Below, piece by piece: positions 25,261 through 33,505 of a stretch of DNA of 64,000 nt. Below the pieces are notes generated by a model. It was not told the origin of the DNA. It did no database searches and saw only the letters and a program-made list of their open reading frames with translations. How positions within the stretch are numbered: the first letter of the stretch is position 1; each line of letters opens with the position of its first letter. Source of the DNA: Gammaproteobacteria bacterium RIFCSPHIGHO2_02_FULL_42_43 (GTDB lineage Bacteria > Pseudomonadota > Gammaproteobacteria > Coxiellales > Coxiellaceae); NCBI GenBank assembly GCA_001801425.1, contig MGXR01000017.1, forward strand, positions 62,001 to 126,000, written 5' to 3'. A program made the position numbers and the translations under genes.

Positions 25261-26309
25261 TAAAACGGCCCCCGAAACCAATCGCCTGGCACATCGTGCG
25301 GGCAATTATTTTTTGAAACAAACGTCGGTATTTTTGCGCCAAGCATTTTTGCAACCTCACGCACAATATCACTGGCTGTTGGATGAAAATGCTTGGTGAG
25401 ACCAAAGCTGGTGGGCTCTGGATTGTCGGGATTGGCAATCATTTTCGGCGCAGATTTTAAATCTGAAAATAAATGACAACTGACACGCGAAATAATTTCA
25501 CTCGCCACTGAACACATCGGTTGACTTGTATCTAGCGCTAAAATACGTTTTGTTTTTCGCACTGAATTAAAAATAGTTTCTGCATCCAGGGGCCGGATCG
25601 TGCGAATATCCATCACTTCACAATCAATATTAAATTGCGACAAATATTCTGCAGCACAGAGCGCTTCAACAATCATGTATGACATACCAACCAGAGAAAT
25701 ATCTTTACCAACACGTACTATTTTCGCTGCACCGATTGGCACCTCATAATCTTCTGCGGGCACATGACTCACACTATTGTGCAACCAACGATGCTCCAAA
25801 AAAACCACCGGATTTTGATCACGAATACTCGATAACAACAGCCCTTTTGCGTCATACGCTGATGCGGGTGACACTACTTTTAACCCCGGAATATGCGCAA
25901 ACCACGATTGTAAATTTTGAGAATGCGTCGGGCCCTGCCCCCAACCGCGCCCCATAATTAATCGAATTACAATTGGAATAGATGACTGACCGCCAAACAT
26001 GTAATGCCATTTTGCCGCTGAATTCACCAACTGATCCATCACCAACAAGAAAAAATCCAAGCGTTGATGCGACATCACCGACGGGTATCCACCCAACGCA
26101 AGCCCCACCGCAACACCCGTCATCGCATTCTCAGAGGTTGGCATGTCAAACACGCGATCTTTTCCAAACTTCTCTTGCAAGCCTTCTGTTGTACCAAAAA
26201 TATGTTTGGGATCATCAGTACCTAATCCATAACAAAGCAATCGATTATTTTCTTGCATTGCGATGTGTAGCGCTTCATTAATCGCCGCTGTGTAAGTTAG
26301 TTGGCGCAC
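25260..26309 (-). CDS. 2-oxoacid dehydrogenase E1 beta-like subunit (TPP-dependent)
   Basis: This 349-residue beta subunit has the hallmarks of PDH/acetoin dehydrogenase E1 beta: MTGVAVGLALGGYPSV, FLLVMDQLVNSAAKWHYMFGGQ, RLIMGRGWGQGPTHSQ and, near the C-terminus, DIRTIRPLDAETI. With the alpha subunit it would form a TPP-dependent heterotetramer that decarboxylates a 2-oxoacid. No E2 (lipoyl) or E3 gene is present, and the setting is a sugar operon. A carboligase-type or acyl-donating role, for example adding a two-carbon unit to a keto-sugar, is a possible inference. It overlaps the alpha gene by 13 bases. Confidence 0.87.
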   Translation of the reverse strand: MRQLTYTAAINEALHIAMQENNRLLCYGLGTDDPKHIFGTTEGLQEKFGKDRVFDMPTSENAMTGVAVGLALGGYPSVMSHQRLDFFLLVMDQLVNSAAKWHYMFGGQSSIPIVIRLIMGRGWGQGPTHSQNLQSWFAHIPGLKVVSPASAYDAKGLLLSSIRDQNPVVFLEHRWLHNSVSHVPAEDYEVPIGAAKIVRVGKDISLVGMSYMIVEALCAAEYLSQFNIDCEVMDIRTIRPLDAETIFNSVRKTKRILALDTSQPMCSVASEIISRVSCHLFSDLKSAPKMIANPDNPEPTSFGLTKHFHPTASDIVREVAKMLGAKIPTFVSKNNCPHDVPGDWFRGPF

Positions 26310-27301
26310 ACTGTCTCCTGATGCATTGTTGCAGCGTATTCGCCACTGATTGCTTCTACTTTTTCTGGAAATGACGATTGCTCGGCAAATAAAAATGCTT
26401 TTTGAATTTCCTGCTCAATTTCTACAGTAATTTTTTCCAATCGTGATTTATTTAAAATATTTTCTTGCAATAATTTTTTTTGAAAAGAGGAAATAGAATC
26501 TTTTTCTCGCCATGATTCATATTCTGACACACTGCGATAACCAATATCATTGTCAAAATTAGAACCGCAATGTTCACGATAGCGATAGGTATAAAACTCA
26601 ATAAATCCAGGGCCATTTCCGCTGCGAACGTGATCGATCATTTTTTGTGATGCGTGATAACAATCCAATACATCATATCCATTTTCAACAAAATCAGTTG
26701 CAGCACCAATGGCATTCGCCATTTGATGTATTTTTCTACCCTCAGGCTGTCGTTTGCAAAGGGGGGTATAAACAGAATAAAAATTATTTTCGCAAATAAA
26801 TAAAACCGGTAATTTTTTTAAAACAGCAAAATTGAGCGATTCGTAGAATACACCTTCTTCAACCGCGCCATCGCCAATATAAATGACACTGATATCATCG
26901 CGCTGATTCAATTGAATTGAAAAACCCAATCCCACACCGATAGGAATTGTGTTGCCAACAATGGCGGTACTTCCCATAAATCCTTGCGCTTGATCAACCA
27001 AATGCATGGAACCGCCGCGGCCACGACAACAACCCGTCACCTTGCCATGAATTTCCGCGATCATCGCATTTAACTCACCACCCTTTGCAAGATAATGCGC
27101 GTGCGCACGATGTCCGCTGACTGCATAATCTGTTTTTCGTAATAACGCGCCTGTTGCTGCTGCGACCGCTTCTTGCCCGATGGATAAATGAACGGGCGTG
27201 CGCATTTTTTGATGCACATAATTATCAGCGATCGCTTCCTCGATCATGCGGATGCGTAACATTTGGTAAAATAAATTATGGTGTAAACCAATAGTAGTCA
27301 C
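26297..27301 (-). CDS. 2-oxoacid dehydrogenase E1 alpha-like subunit (TPP-dependent)
   Basis: The thiamine-diphosphate motif is intact, with GDGAVEEG at 143-150 and the closing ENN at 171-173. The upstream SGHRAHAHYLAKGG and GRGGSMH segments are typical of PDH/acetoin E1 alpha, including the His used to bind the substrate. The length of 334 residues is normal. It overlaps the beta gene (13 bases) and the methyltransferase gene upstream (26 bases), so it is firmly part of the operon. Lack of E2/E3 partners and the sugar-gene setting make ordinary oxidative decarboxylation doubtful. Confidence 0.87.
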   Translation of the reverse strand: MTTIGLHHNLFYQMLRIRMIEEAIADNYVHQKMRTPVHLSIGQEAVAAATGALLRKTDYAVSGHRAHAHYLAKGGELNAMIAEIHGKVTGCCRGRGGSMHLVDQAQGFMGSTAIVGNTIPIGVGLGFSIQLNQRDDISVIYIGDGAVEEGVFYESLNFAVLKKLPVLFICENNFYSVYTPLCKRQPEGRKIHQMANAIGAATDFVENGYDVLDCYHASQKMIDHVRSGNGPGFIEFYTYRYREHCGSNFDNDIGYRSVSEYESWREKDSISSFQKKLLQENILNKSRLEKITVEIEQEIQKAFLFAEQSSFPEKVEAISGEYAATMHQETVCAN

Positions 27302-27929
27302 CCGTGTATCCCGCTTCTAAAAATAATTTCTTCCAGTCATCGACATGCAATACTGTTTTTGCTGTTAAATTCCAATCTTCCATTCGTTTTTTTTCTTCAT
27401 CATCATGATAAGCGTCAACAGTAATAAAACTATATTTTCGCTTCACGCGCTCAATTTCTTTCAATGCTTGAATTAATTCTTTGCGTTCAAAATTATGCAA
27501 GGTGGTAATGGAAATAACACAATCAAAACTCTTGTCTGGAAATGGTAACTTCGTTGCGCAAGCAACATGGCAATGCGCCTTTACGCTATCGATTGCGTTG
27601 CTAATTGCATACTCTGAAATATCAATTCCTGCAACAGAAATCCCGGGAATTAACCGCGCCATGTCATGCAACATAAATCCCTTGGCACAACCAATATCTA
27701 AAACAGAGCTGCTGAGGTTCAGTTGATATTGCTTCTGAAAATCATGAATAACGAGTTCCCAATATTTTGGATGATAATGAAAACCGCCATAACCCTGATC
27801 ACGTGAACCATCAAAAAACGCTTTTCCAAATTGTCGCGCAACAGCGCGATCTGTTTCTGTTTTTTGCAGGCCACGCTCAGCAACATCACGCTTGGAACGC
27901 GGATAATTTTTCATTAAATTAATTTCCAC
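27276..27929 (-). CDS. Class I SAM-dependent methyltransferase
   Basis: This 217-residue methyltransferase has SAM motif I (VLDIGCAKGFML), motif II (VAGIDISEYAI) and motif IV (FDCVISITTLHNFE). It is of the small Methyltransf_11/25 type. It is locked into the operon by overlaps of 26 bases with the E1 alpha gene and 11 bases with the PhyH gene. It has no metal-binding N-terminus like the C-methyltransferases, so an O- or N-methylation is more likely. The substrate is unknown. Confidence 0.82.
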   Translation of the reverse strand: MEINLMKNYPRSKRDVAERGLQKTETDRAVARQFGKAFFDGSRDQGYGGFHYHPKYWELVIHDFQKQYQLNLSSSVLDIGCAKGFMLHDMARLIPGISVAGIDISEYAISNAIDSVKAHCHVACATKLPFPDKSFDCVISITTLHNFERKELIQALKEIERVKRKYSFITVDAYHDDEEKKRMEDWNLTAKTVLHVDDWKKLFLEAGYTGDYYWFTP

Positions 27930-28776
27930 ACAGAGCCCTCTTCTCTATTGAATATATTTTTTCAACATACTTAGCAATGTCGCCCTTAATTAATGACTGA
28001 TAATATCCCGGTCTCGTGTTGGTTGGCGCCAGCATACTTTTTATACGTAAATCAATGCTAATCCTGGTTTTGTGTGAAAAGTTTTGCGCGCGATGTATAT
28101 GATGTGCAAAAAAAATAATTGCTTGCCCTACATCTGGAGTAAGCAATTTAATTTTGGTTTGATCAAGTTTAGACATTGTGTCATCACTTTTAGGTGCATA
28201 TAAAAATCCCAATTCATTCGCAAGAGAACCCTTTGTTACTTTTTTTCTAAATAAATTTTTCTCTTCAGTTAAGGAAATATTATCTGCAGGTACCAAATGG
28301 GAATCTTTAACAACCATCAATCCAGCGCCTGTTTCAAGCGGGAAAATCGGGAACCAAAAATTCAGCTCCCAATGTGAATTTCCATAAAAGGTATCCCTAT
28401 GCCAATCAATGAAGTCGTCTTCCTGATTTGGTCGTGAAATTCTTAAATACACATCTGACTGGATATCAATATCAGGGCCAAAAAGCGCCACAAAATACTC
28501 GATGTTATCCAATAATAAATTTTTTACTAATTGTCTTTCGACAATACAATCCTTTGCTTTTTTTATCAGCTGTAAACGCGAATCATCATCAATTTTCTGC
28601 TCATGAAATTCTACGGGATCAAAAGAAAATATTGATTTAATCTGATCCTGAATAACTTTTATGTGTTGCGTATTTTTAAAATACAAAACAGCATATCCGT
28701 CTTCACAAATCTGCGCTTGTTTTTTGGTTGCCAACTCACTCTGATTGTTCACAAAACCTCCATAGCAAAACACCAT
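27919..28776 (-). CDS. Phytanoyl-CoA dioxygenase (PhyH) family Fe(II)/2-oxoglutarate oxygenase, copy 1
   Basis: The double-stranded beta-helix core carries an intact iron triad His126-x-Asp128 (WHRD) and His228, with the 2-oxoglutarate-binding Arg238 (HKTRISIDLR). PhyH-type enzymes hydroxylate unactivated carbons, and in LPS loci they are suspected of sugar or acyl hydroxylation. The ATG at 28776 directly follows the stop of the aminotransferase gene. A GTG at 28752 has a GGAGG site just upstream, but with only 4 bases of spacing. Two other PhyH genes lie at 33499 and 40365, with low mutual similarity, so three different substrates are plausible. Confidence 0.83.
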   Translation of the reverse strand: MVFCYGGFVNNQSELATKKQAQICEDGYAVLYFKNTQHIKVIQDQIKSIFSFDPVEFHEQKIDDDSRLQLIKKAKDCIVERQLVKNLLLDNIEYFVALFGPDIDIQSDVYLRISRPNQEDDFIDWHRDTFYGNSHWELNFWFPIFPLETGAGLMVVKDSHLVPADNISLTEEKNLFRKKVTKGSLANELGFLYAPKSDDTMSKLDQTKIKLLTPDVGQAIIFFAHHIHRAQNFSHKTRISIDLRIKSMLAPTNTRPGYYQSLIKGDIAKYVEKIYSIEKRALCGN

Positions 28777-29901
28777 TCATACACATACAAATTTTGTAAT
28801 TTTTTCAATAACACAGTTTACCTCTTCATCACGTAACTCAGGATGAACCGGCAAGCTCAACATTTCATTCATCAATCGTTCTGCTACCGGAAAATCGCCC
28901 AATCGATACCCCAAATTTTTGGCTGCGGGTTGCAAATGAAGCGGCACAGGATAATGCACGCGCGTATCAACACCGTTATTTTTTAAAAATTGCGCCAATG
29001 CATCACGTTTATTGCTTTGAATCACAAAATTATGATAAACAGAAAATATATCATGATGATCAGTTGGCGTTTTCACCAGGTGATGTAAACCGTGATGATA
29101 TTTCGATGCATTGAGTCGACGTTTTTCATTCCATTGATCCAAGTATTTTAGTCCAACCGACACCAGCTTTGCTTGCACCGCATCCAAACGTGAATTCAAA
29201 CCCCATTGCGTGCACGTATCCCTATCTTTCAATCCATGATTGCGCAATAACTGCAATTTCGCATAATGCGATTGATTTTTTGCAACTACAATTCCACCAT
29301 CGCCATACACATGCAAATTTTTGAGGGGATGCAAACTAAAACAACCAAAATCCCCAATCGTTCCCGTCATTTTTCCTTGAAATTTTGCACCAATGGATTG
29401 CGCTGCATCTTCAATCACAAACAAATGATGCTGCGTTGCGATTGCCGTAATTGCGGACATATCCACAGGCCTTCCCGTTAAATGAACGGGAATTATCGCT
29501 TTTGTTTTTGCTGTAATGTGTTTTTCAATTTCATTGACATTAATATTTAAATCATCACTGACATCGCAAAATACAGGTTTAGCACCCACAGCCACGACAG
29601 CACCTGCGGTTGCCACAAAAGAATTCACGGGAATAATCACTTCATCGCTTGCGCCAATTTCTAATACTTTTAACGCTAGAATAATAGCATCGGTGCCATT
29701 GGCAACCGTTAACACATAAGGCGTTTGCAAATAATCAGATAATTGTTTTTCGCATGCCTCTGTCCATTCGCCAAAAATATAATTTCCCGATGAAAATACA
29801 GCGTCCACGGCTGATAATATTTCTTCGCGATGCAATGCATAGCGGCGTTTAAAATCAACAAAAGGCACTTGCAATTGCGTTTTATTTTCTTCGATGCGCA
29901 T
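28777..29901 (-). CDS. DegT/DnrJ/EryC1/StrS sugar aminotransferase
   Basis: This PLP-dependent aminotransferase converts a keto-sugar nucleotide to an amino sugar with glutamate. The PLP lysine lies in FSLHPLKNLHVYGDGG. NGTDAIILAL, VHLTGRP and IEDAAQSIG match the fold-type I sugar transaminases. The GDGG after the lysine resembles 3-keto-sugar transaminases (QdtB/FdtB/WbpE type), not the GEGG of 4-amino types such as PseC. It adjoins a paralogue at 29901 with a TAATG overlap. The pair may act on two positions or two sugars. Confidence 0.88.
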   Translation of the reverse strand: MRIEENKTQLQVPFVDFKRRYALHREEILSAVDAVFSSGNYIFGEWTEACEKQLSDYLQTPYVLTVANGTDAIILALKVLEIGASDEVIIPVNSFVATAGAVVAVGAKPVFCDVSDDLNINVNEIEKHITAKTKAIIPVHLTGRPVDMSAITAIATQHHLFVIEDAAQSIGAKFQGKMTGTIGDFGCFSLHPLKNLHVYGDGGIVVAKNQSHYAKLQLLRNHGLKDRDTCTQWGLNSRLDAVQAKLVSVGLKYLDQWNEKRRLNASKYHHGLHHLVKTPTDHHDIFSVYHNFVIQSNKRDALAQFLKNNGVDTRVHYPVPLHLQPAAKNLGYRLGDFPVAERLMNEMLSLPVHPELRDEEVNCVIEKITKFVCV

Positions 29902-31043
29902 TAATAAAATTCCAAAATAAGTTCAATCATGTCATTTAAATCATTTTCAGAAATAAATTCATGCACGGGCAGAGACAATGTTTTTTTAGAAATTTTTTCA
30001 GCAACGGGAAAATCACCTGGACGATATCCCAAATAATCTGCGGCAGATTGTAAATGCATAGGAACAGGATAATGAATTTTTGCATCCACGCCATTTTCAA
30101 TTAAATGCTGCTTTAATACATTGCGATTTTCACAAACTATCGAATATAAATGATAAACCTGTTTGAACTCTCGCTCGCGTTTGGGAATGGTGATTTCTGA
30201 AATCGTTTGCAACGCAACATCTAAATAATTGGCATTATAAATTCGCGCGCGCGTAATAACATCTAATTTACTGAACAAATGATCGGCAACGACCGCTTGA
30301 ATCGTATCTAATCTTGAATTATAAGAAAATTGCACACATTCATCGCGCCCTTTTAAACCATGATTTCGCATCAGTCGCAGTCGATCGGCGATTTCATCTG
30401 ATTGTGTGGTAATGATGCCACCGTCTCCCCACACATTTAAATTTTTCAGTGGATGAAAACTAAAACAACCGATATCGCCCAATGTTCCTGCATAACGATT
30501 TTTATAAGTTGCTTGGATCGCATGACATGCATCCTCAATAACGAATAAATTATTTTTTTTCGCAATAAAATTAATGTCGTCCATGCGACACGGTTTCCCC
30601 GCCCAATGCACAGAGATAATCGCTTTGGTATTTTTGGTTATCTTGGATTCAATTTGATTGGGATCCAAATTATAATCCGATAAAATATCGGCAAAAACAG
30701 GCCTAGCACCGGCTGTTACAATTGCACCGATGGTGGCGTAAAATGTGAATGGGGTGGTAATCACTTCATCACCCGGCTGCACACCCAATGCTTTTAAGCT
30801 TAGAAATAAAGCATCGGTGCCACTACCGACTCCAATTGCATGTTTTGAATGAATACTATTTTTAAATCTATTTTCAAAATCATCCACTGGTTTTCCCAGC
30901 GTAAAATCATTGCTCATGACAACATTTTTAATCTTTTCTAAAATAATGTCGGCATCGGAAAATTGTTGTGATAAATAATTATGGTTAATCCGTAATTTTT
31001 TGTCTTGTGTATATTGCTCAGGTAAAAAATTGGCGACAGTCAT
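29901..31043 (-). CDS. DegT/DnrJ/EryC1/StrS sugar aminotransferase (paralogue of 28777)
   Basis: This 380-residue PLP transaminase has the Schiff-base lysine in CFSFHPLKNLNVWGDGG, VGSGTDALFLSLKALG near the N-terminus and IEDACHAIQ. It is clearly paralogous to its downstream neighbour over the whole length, and also has the GDGG form. An ordinary locus needs one such enzyme per amino sugar, so two in tandem suggest a diamino sugar or two products. It could also supply the 4-amination that the NeuC/NeuB pathway needs and lacks locally. The start is 2 bases after the C-methyltransferase stop. Confidence 0.88.
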   Translation of the reverse strand: MTVANFLPEQYTQDKKLRINHNYLSQQFSDADIILEKIKNVVMSNDFTLGKPVDDFENRFKNSIHSKHAIGVGSGTDALFLSLKALGVQPGDEVITTPFTFYATIGAIVTAGARPVFADILSDYNLDPNQIESKITKNTKAIISVHWAGKPCRMDDINFIAKKNNLFVIEDACHAIQATYKNRYAGTLGDIGCFSFHPLKNLNVWGDGGIITTQSDEIADRLRLMRNHGLKGRDECVQFSYNSRLDTIQAVVADHLFSKLDVITRARIYNANYLDVALQTISEITIPKREREFKQVYHLYSIVCENRNVLKQHLIENGVDAKIHYPVPMHLQSAADYLGYRPGDFPVAEKISKKTLSLPVHEFISENDLNDMIELILEFY

Positions 31044-31045
31044 AC

Positions 31046-32269
31046 CTATTTATCCTTTTTAGATTCTGGGCTAATAAATTCCTTCCAAAATGGTGGTGTG
31101 AAAAGACTGGGTGGGAGTATAGAGTAAAAAACAACCCCTTGATTAATAAGAGCACGATGTCTATTCATCACCTTTTCTTCATTTTCAGAACTTACACCCA
31201 TTAAAACAACATCAATATTGCGTTTCATTAATTCATCACTAGAAAGAATCTCTAAACATGATCCGGACATATATAAATTTTGTTTTTCAGGTTGATCGTC
31301 GGCGACAAAATCGATATATTTGGCAATATGTGTAAAATTAATAAACCCAGCTGATCGGTTTCCCGCCCCATAAACAGCAATTTTTTTACCTGTCTTGACT
31401 AATTCCGAAATAAATACGTTCATGGCAAATTTAAATCTTGGCCATTTTTCAACATAATGCATGATTTTTTGAGTCTCGAGGTTATTTTTTTGATACTTTT
31501 TTTTATTGTTTAGCTTCTTTGATAATCTACCGATAATCAGCTGACAAGTTCCAGCAAAAACAAATGTTTCATAATAAACTTCCTCAATGTTTATTTTTTC
31601 TAAGAAATATCTCAAAGTATCGTGAGTAAAATAGTTAACATGCTCTTCCCATAGCGCATAATCACAACCCGCAATGTAGCTCTCAAAATCAGGCACTTCG
31701 ATGAATACAAGAGCTCCCAATTGCAAAATATTTTTCATGTTTCTGCTAAAATTTTTCAAGTCAGTAATATGCTCTAAAACCTGCCTGATTATAAGTAATT
31801 CACATTTGCCATATTTTTTAATATATTTCTCTGCGGTTCCCTCATTAAAAAATCCATGTATCGTTTCAATATTTTTTTTCATTGCAGACAAACAAGAATC
31901 TTCGGTTGGTTCAATGCCTACCACATTACAATATCCAGCATCTCGTAAATAATGCAAAAATTTCCCATCATTACTGCCAATTTCTAATATTTTCGCATCA
32001 TTAGCAACACCATTTAATTTCATCAATTCTAATAAACGAGGAATGTGCGGTTCAAATTTCCAATCACTCAAAGTAATATAATTTTTATACAAAATATCTG
32101 GTGAAATTGGATTGAAAATAAAAATATGATTACAATAATCACATAAGGCAAGTTCCAATGGATAGGAGAATTCTTTTTGTGTAACTGTTTTCATATAATG
32201 ATGAGCGATAGGAAAATTTCCGAAGTTCACCAATGAATTACTGTTGGAATGGCATAAATTACACTTCAT
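31046..32269 (-). CDS. Sugar C-methyltransferase (zinc-type, TylC3/MtmC-like), copy 1
   Basis: The architecture is that of NDP-keto-sugar C-methyltransferases: an N-terminal zinc-binding part with Cys3/Cys6 and Cys43/Cys46, a SAM domain with ILEIGSNDGKF at about 94-104, the conserved LEHITDL and EEHVNYFTHDTL region, and a C-terminal Rossmann-like part (IAVYGAGNRSAGFINF). Such enzymes add a methyl branch next to a keto group, usually at C3. Copies 2 and 3 are at 35884 and 47547. The neighbouring aminotransferases and SDR suggest a branched amino sugar. Start and stop fit the spacing of the operon. Confidence 0.86.
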   Translation of the reverse strand: MKCNLCHSNSNSLVNFGNFPIAHHYMKTVTQKEFSYPLELALCDYCNHIFIFNPISPDILYKNYITLSDWKFEPHIPRLLELMKLNGVANDAKILEIGSNDGKFLHYLRDAGYCNVVGIEPTEDSCLSAMKKNIETIHGFFNEGTAEKYIKKYGKCELLIIRQVLEHITDLKNFSRNMKNILQLGALVFIEVPDFESYIAGCDYALWEEHVNYFTHDTLRYFLEKINIEEVYYETFVFAGTCQLIIGRLSKKLNNKKKYQKNNLETQKIMHYVEKWPRFKFAMNVFISELVKTGKKIAVYGAGNRSAGFINFTHIAKYIDFVADDQPEKQNLYMSGSCLEILSSDELMKRNIDVVLMGVSSENEEKVMNRHRALINQGVVFYSILPPSLFTPPFWKEFISPESKKDK

Positions 32270-32283
32270 ACGAAAAATTTAAC

Positions 32284-33270
32284 CTAAGGTTTATGAATGT
32301 ACTCTAATGGAAATGTCTTAATAACACTTAAATTTGAACACAACCAGTTAATTGTTCTATTTAATCCCTGCTCCAAATCTATTTTTGGAAGCCACCCTAA
32401 TTCATTTTGAGCTTTATCTGTTTTCATACAATAAACAGCATCTTTTCCAGGTCTCTCTGGAGCGTGAGAGACTAGACTATCATAGTCAGTATTTAATTGA
32501 GTGCAAATTTTTGCAACAAGTTTGGCAATTGAAATGGGCGATTCAGAAGTGAAATGGTAAGTCTCGCCCAGTTTTCCGCGTTGAATAACGCAATCAATTG
32601 CTCTTGCCACGTCATCGCCATAAATAAATGCGCGTTCCGAAACACCACCACCATGTAACAATAATTTTTTTCCTGTGAGCGCATAAATGATAGTTCTTGG
32701 AATAATGCGATAAAGCTGCTGATGCGGACCATAAAAATTTGCGAAACGCGTCAAAATTACTGGGAACTGATATTGCTGATGAAAGGCTTTTAAGCTCATA
32801 TCGATCGCTGCATGAGAGACAGCATACGGTGTTGATGGATTAAATATTTTTGTTTCATCGACAGCGTTATCCGTATTACCATATACCTCCGGTGTTGACA
32901 CTCGAATATAACGCTTTAAAAAATCGCATTGTCTTAAATAATTATGTAATCGCACCTTTGAAACAAAGTTAGTTTGATACCATTGCTCTGGATTTTCCCA
33001 GCTTTCCGCAACCATACCTTGACCCGCAAAATCTATAACGAAATTTGGTTTTTCTATATTAATTAAAGCGGTTAATTCATTGAAATTCGTATTAATGTCA
33101 CATTGATAAAATTGAAATAATTTTATATGTGGATTTTTTGCATAAACCAATAGCAACGGATGCGGTTCCGCTGAACGACTAACGCCAACCACTCCCCGCT
33201 CTCTCGTTAATAAATAATTAACGAGAGATGCGCCCGCAAAGGAATTGCTGCCTAAAATGAGATACTTCAA
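32284..33270 (-). CDS. NAD-dependent epimerase/dehydratase-like SDR with YxxxH active site
   Basis: This extended SDR of the GDP-mannose or dTDP-glucose 4,6-dehydratase type has the cofactor segment GSNSFAGASL near the start, STPEVYG at 125-131 and RFANFYGPHQQ. The usual Tyr-x3-Lys is Tyr149-Ala-Val-Ser-His153; the codon is CAT, so Lys is replaced by His. The dehydratase Asp of STDE is Pro. It may be a reduced or altered enzyme. The start is TTG (33270), and the region just upstream is the decayed end of another epimerase gene, so the start was probably shaped by recombination. Confidence 0.78.
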   Translation of the reverse strand: MKYLILGSNSFAGASLVNYLLTRERGVVGVSRSAEPHPLLLVYAKNPHIKLFQFYQCDINTNFNELTALINIEKPNFVIDFAGQGMVAESWENPEQWYQTNFVSKVRLHNYLRQCDFLKRYIRVSTPEVYGNTDNAVDETKIFNPSTPYAVSHAAIDMSLKAFHQQYQFPVILTRFANFYGPHQQLYRIIPRTIIYALTGKKLLLHGGGVSERAFIYGDDVARAIDCVIQRGKLGETYHFTSESPISIAKLVAKICTQLNTDYDSLVSHAPERPGKDAVYCMKTDKAQNELGWLPKIDLEQGLNRTINWLCSNLSVIKTFPLEYIHKP

Positions 33271-33280
33271 GTACTGACAT

Positions 33281-33505
33281 CCAGTAATTTCATCATTTTT
33301 AAATTATAGTAAAATAATCTTCGTTTTTTAATTTTCTTGCTGAAGTTGGAACACAATTTCCTGAGTAGCATTCCCTACTACCTTCTTAGACTTACATCCA
33401 ATCAGAAACAATTTATCAAAACAAGCATGATAGGATCGCAGATCGTTGATATGAATATTAGAACACATTCAAATATCGCCAAAAATAGCCACTTAAAATC
33501 AAAAA
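33281..33505 (-). pseudogene. Decayed 3' copy of the epimerase gene at 38802
   Basis: Read leftward, 33281-33445 matches the last about 55 codons of the gene at 38802: DLRSYHACFDKLF versus DPRSYRVCSDKLL, and NATQEIVFQLQQ versus IAIQEMVFQFQQ. Further up, about 33455-33505 matches an internal part (KVAIFGDI-stop-MCSNIHIND versus KVMTLFGGDQVRPNIHIDD), with about 145 bases between the two deleted. Stops and frameshifts show that it is dead. It fills the gap between the SDR gene at 32284 and the PhyH gene at 33499. Even the TTGAAGTAT at the start of the 32284 gene has a counterpart after the 38802 gene. Confidence 0.8.
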
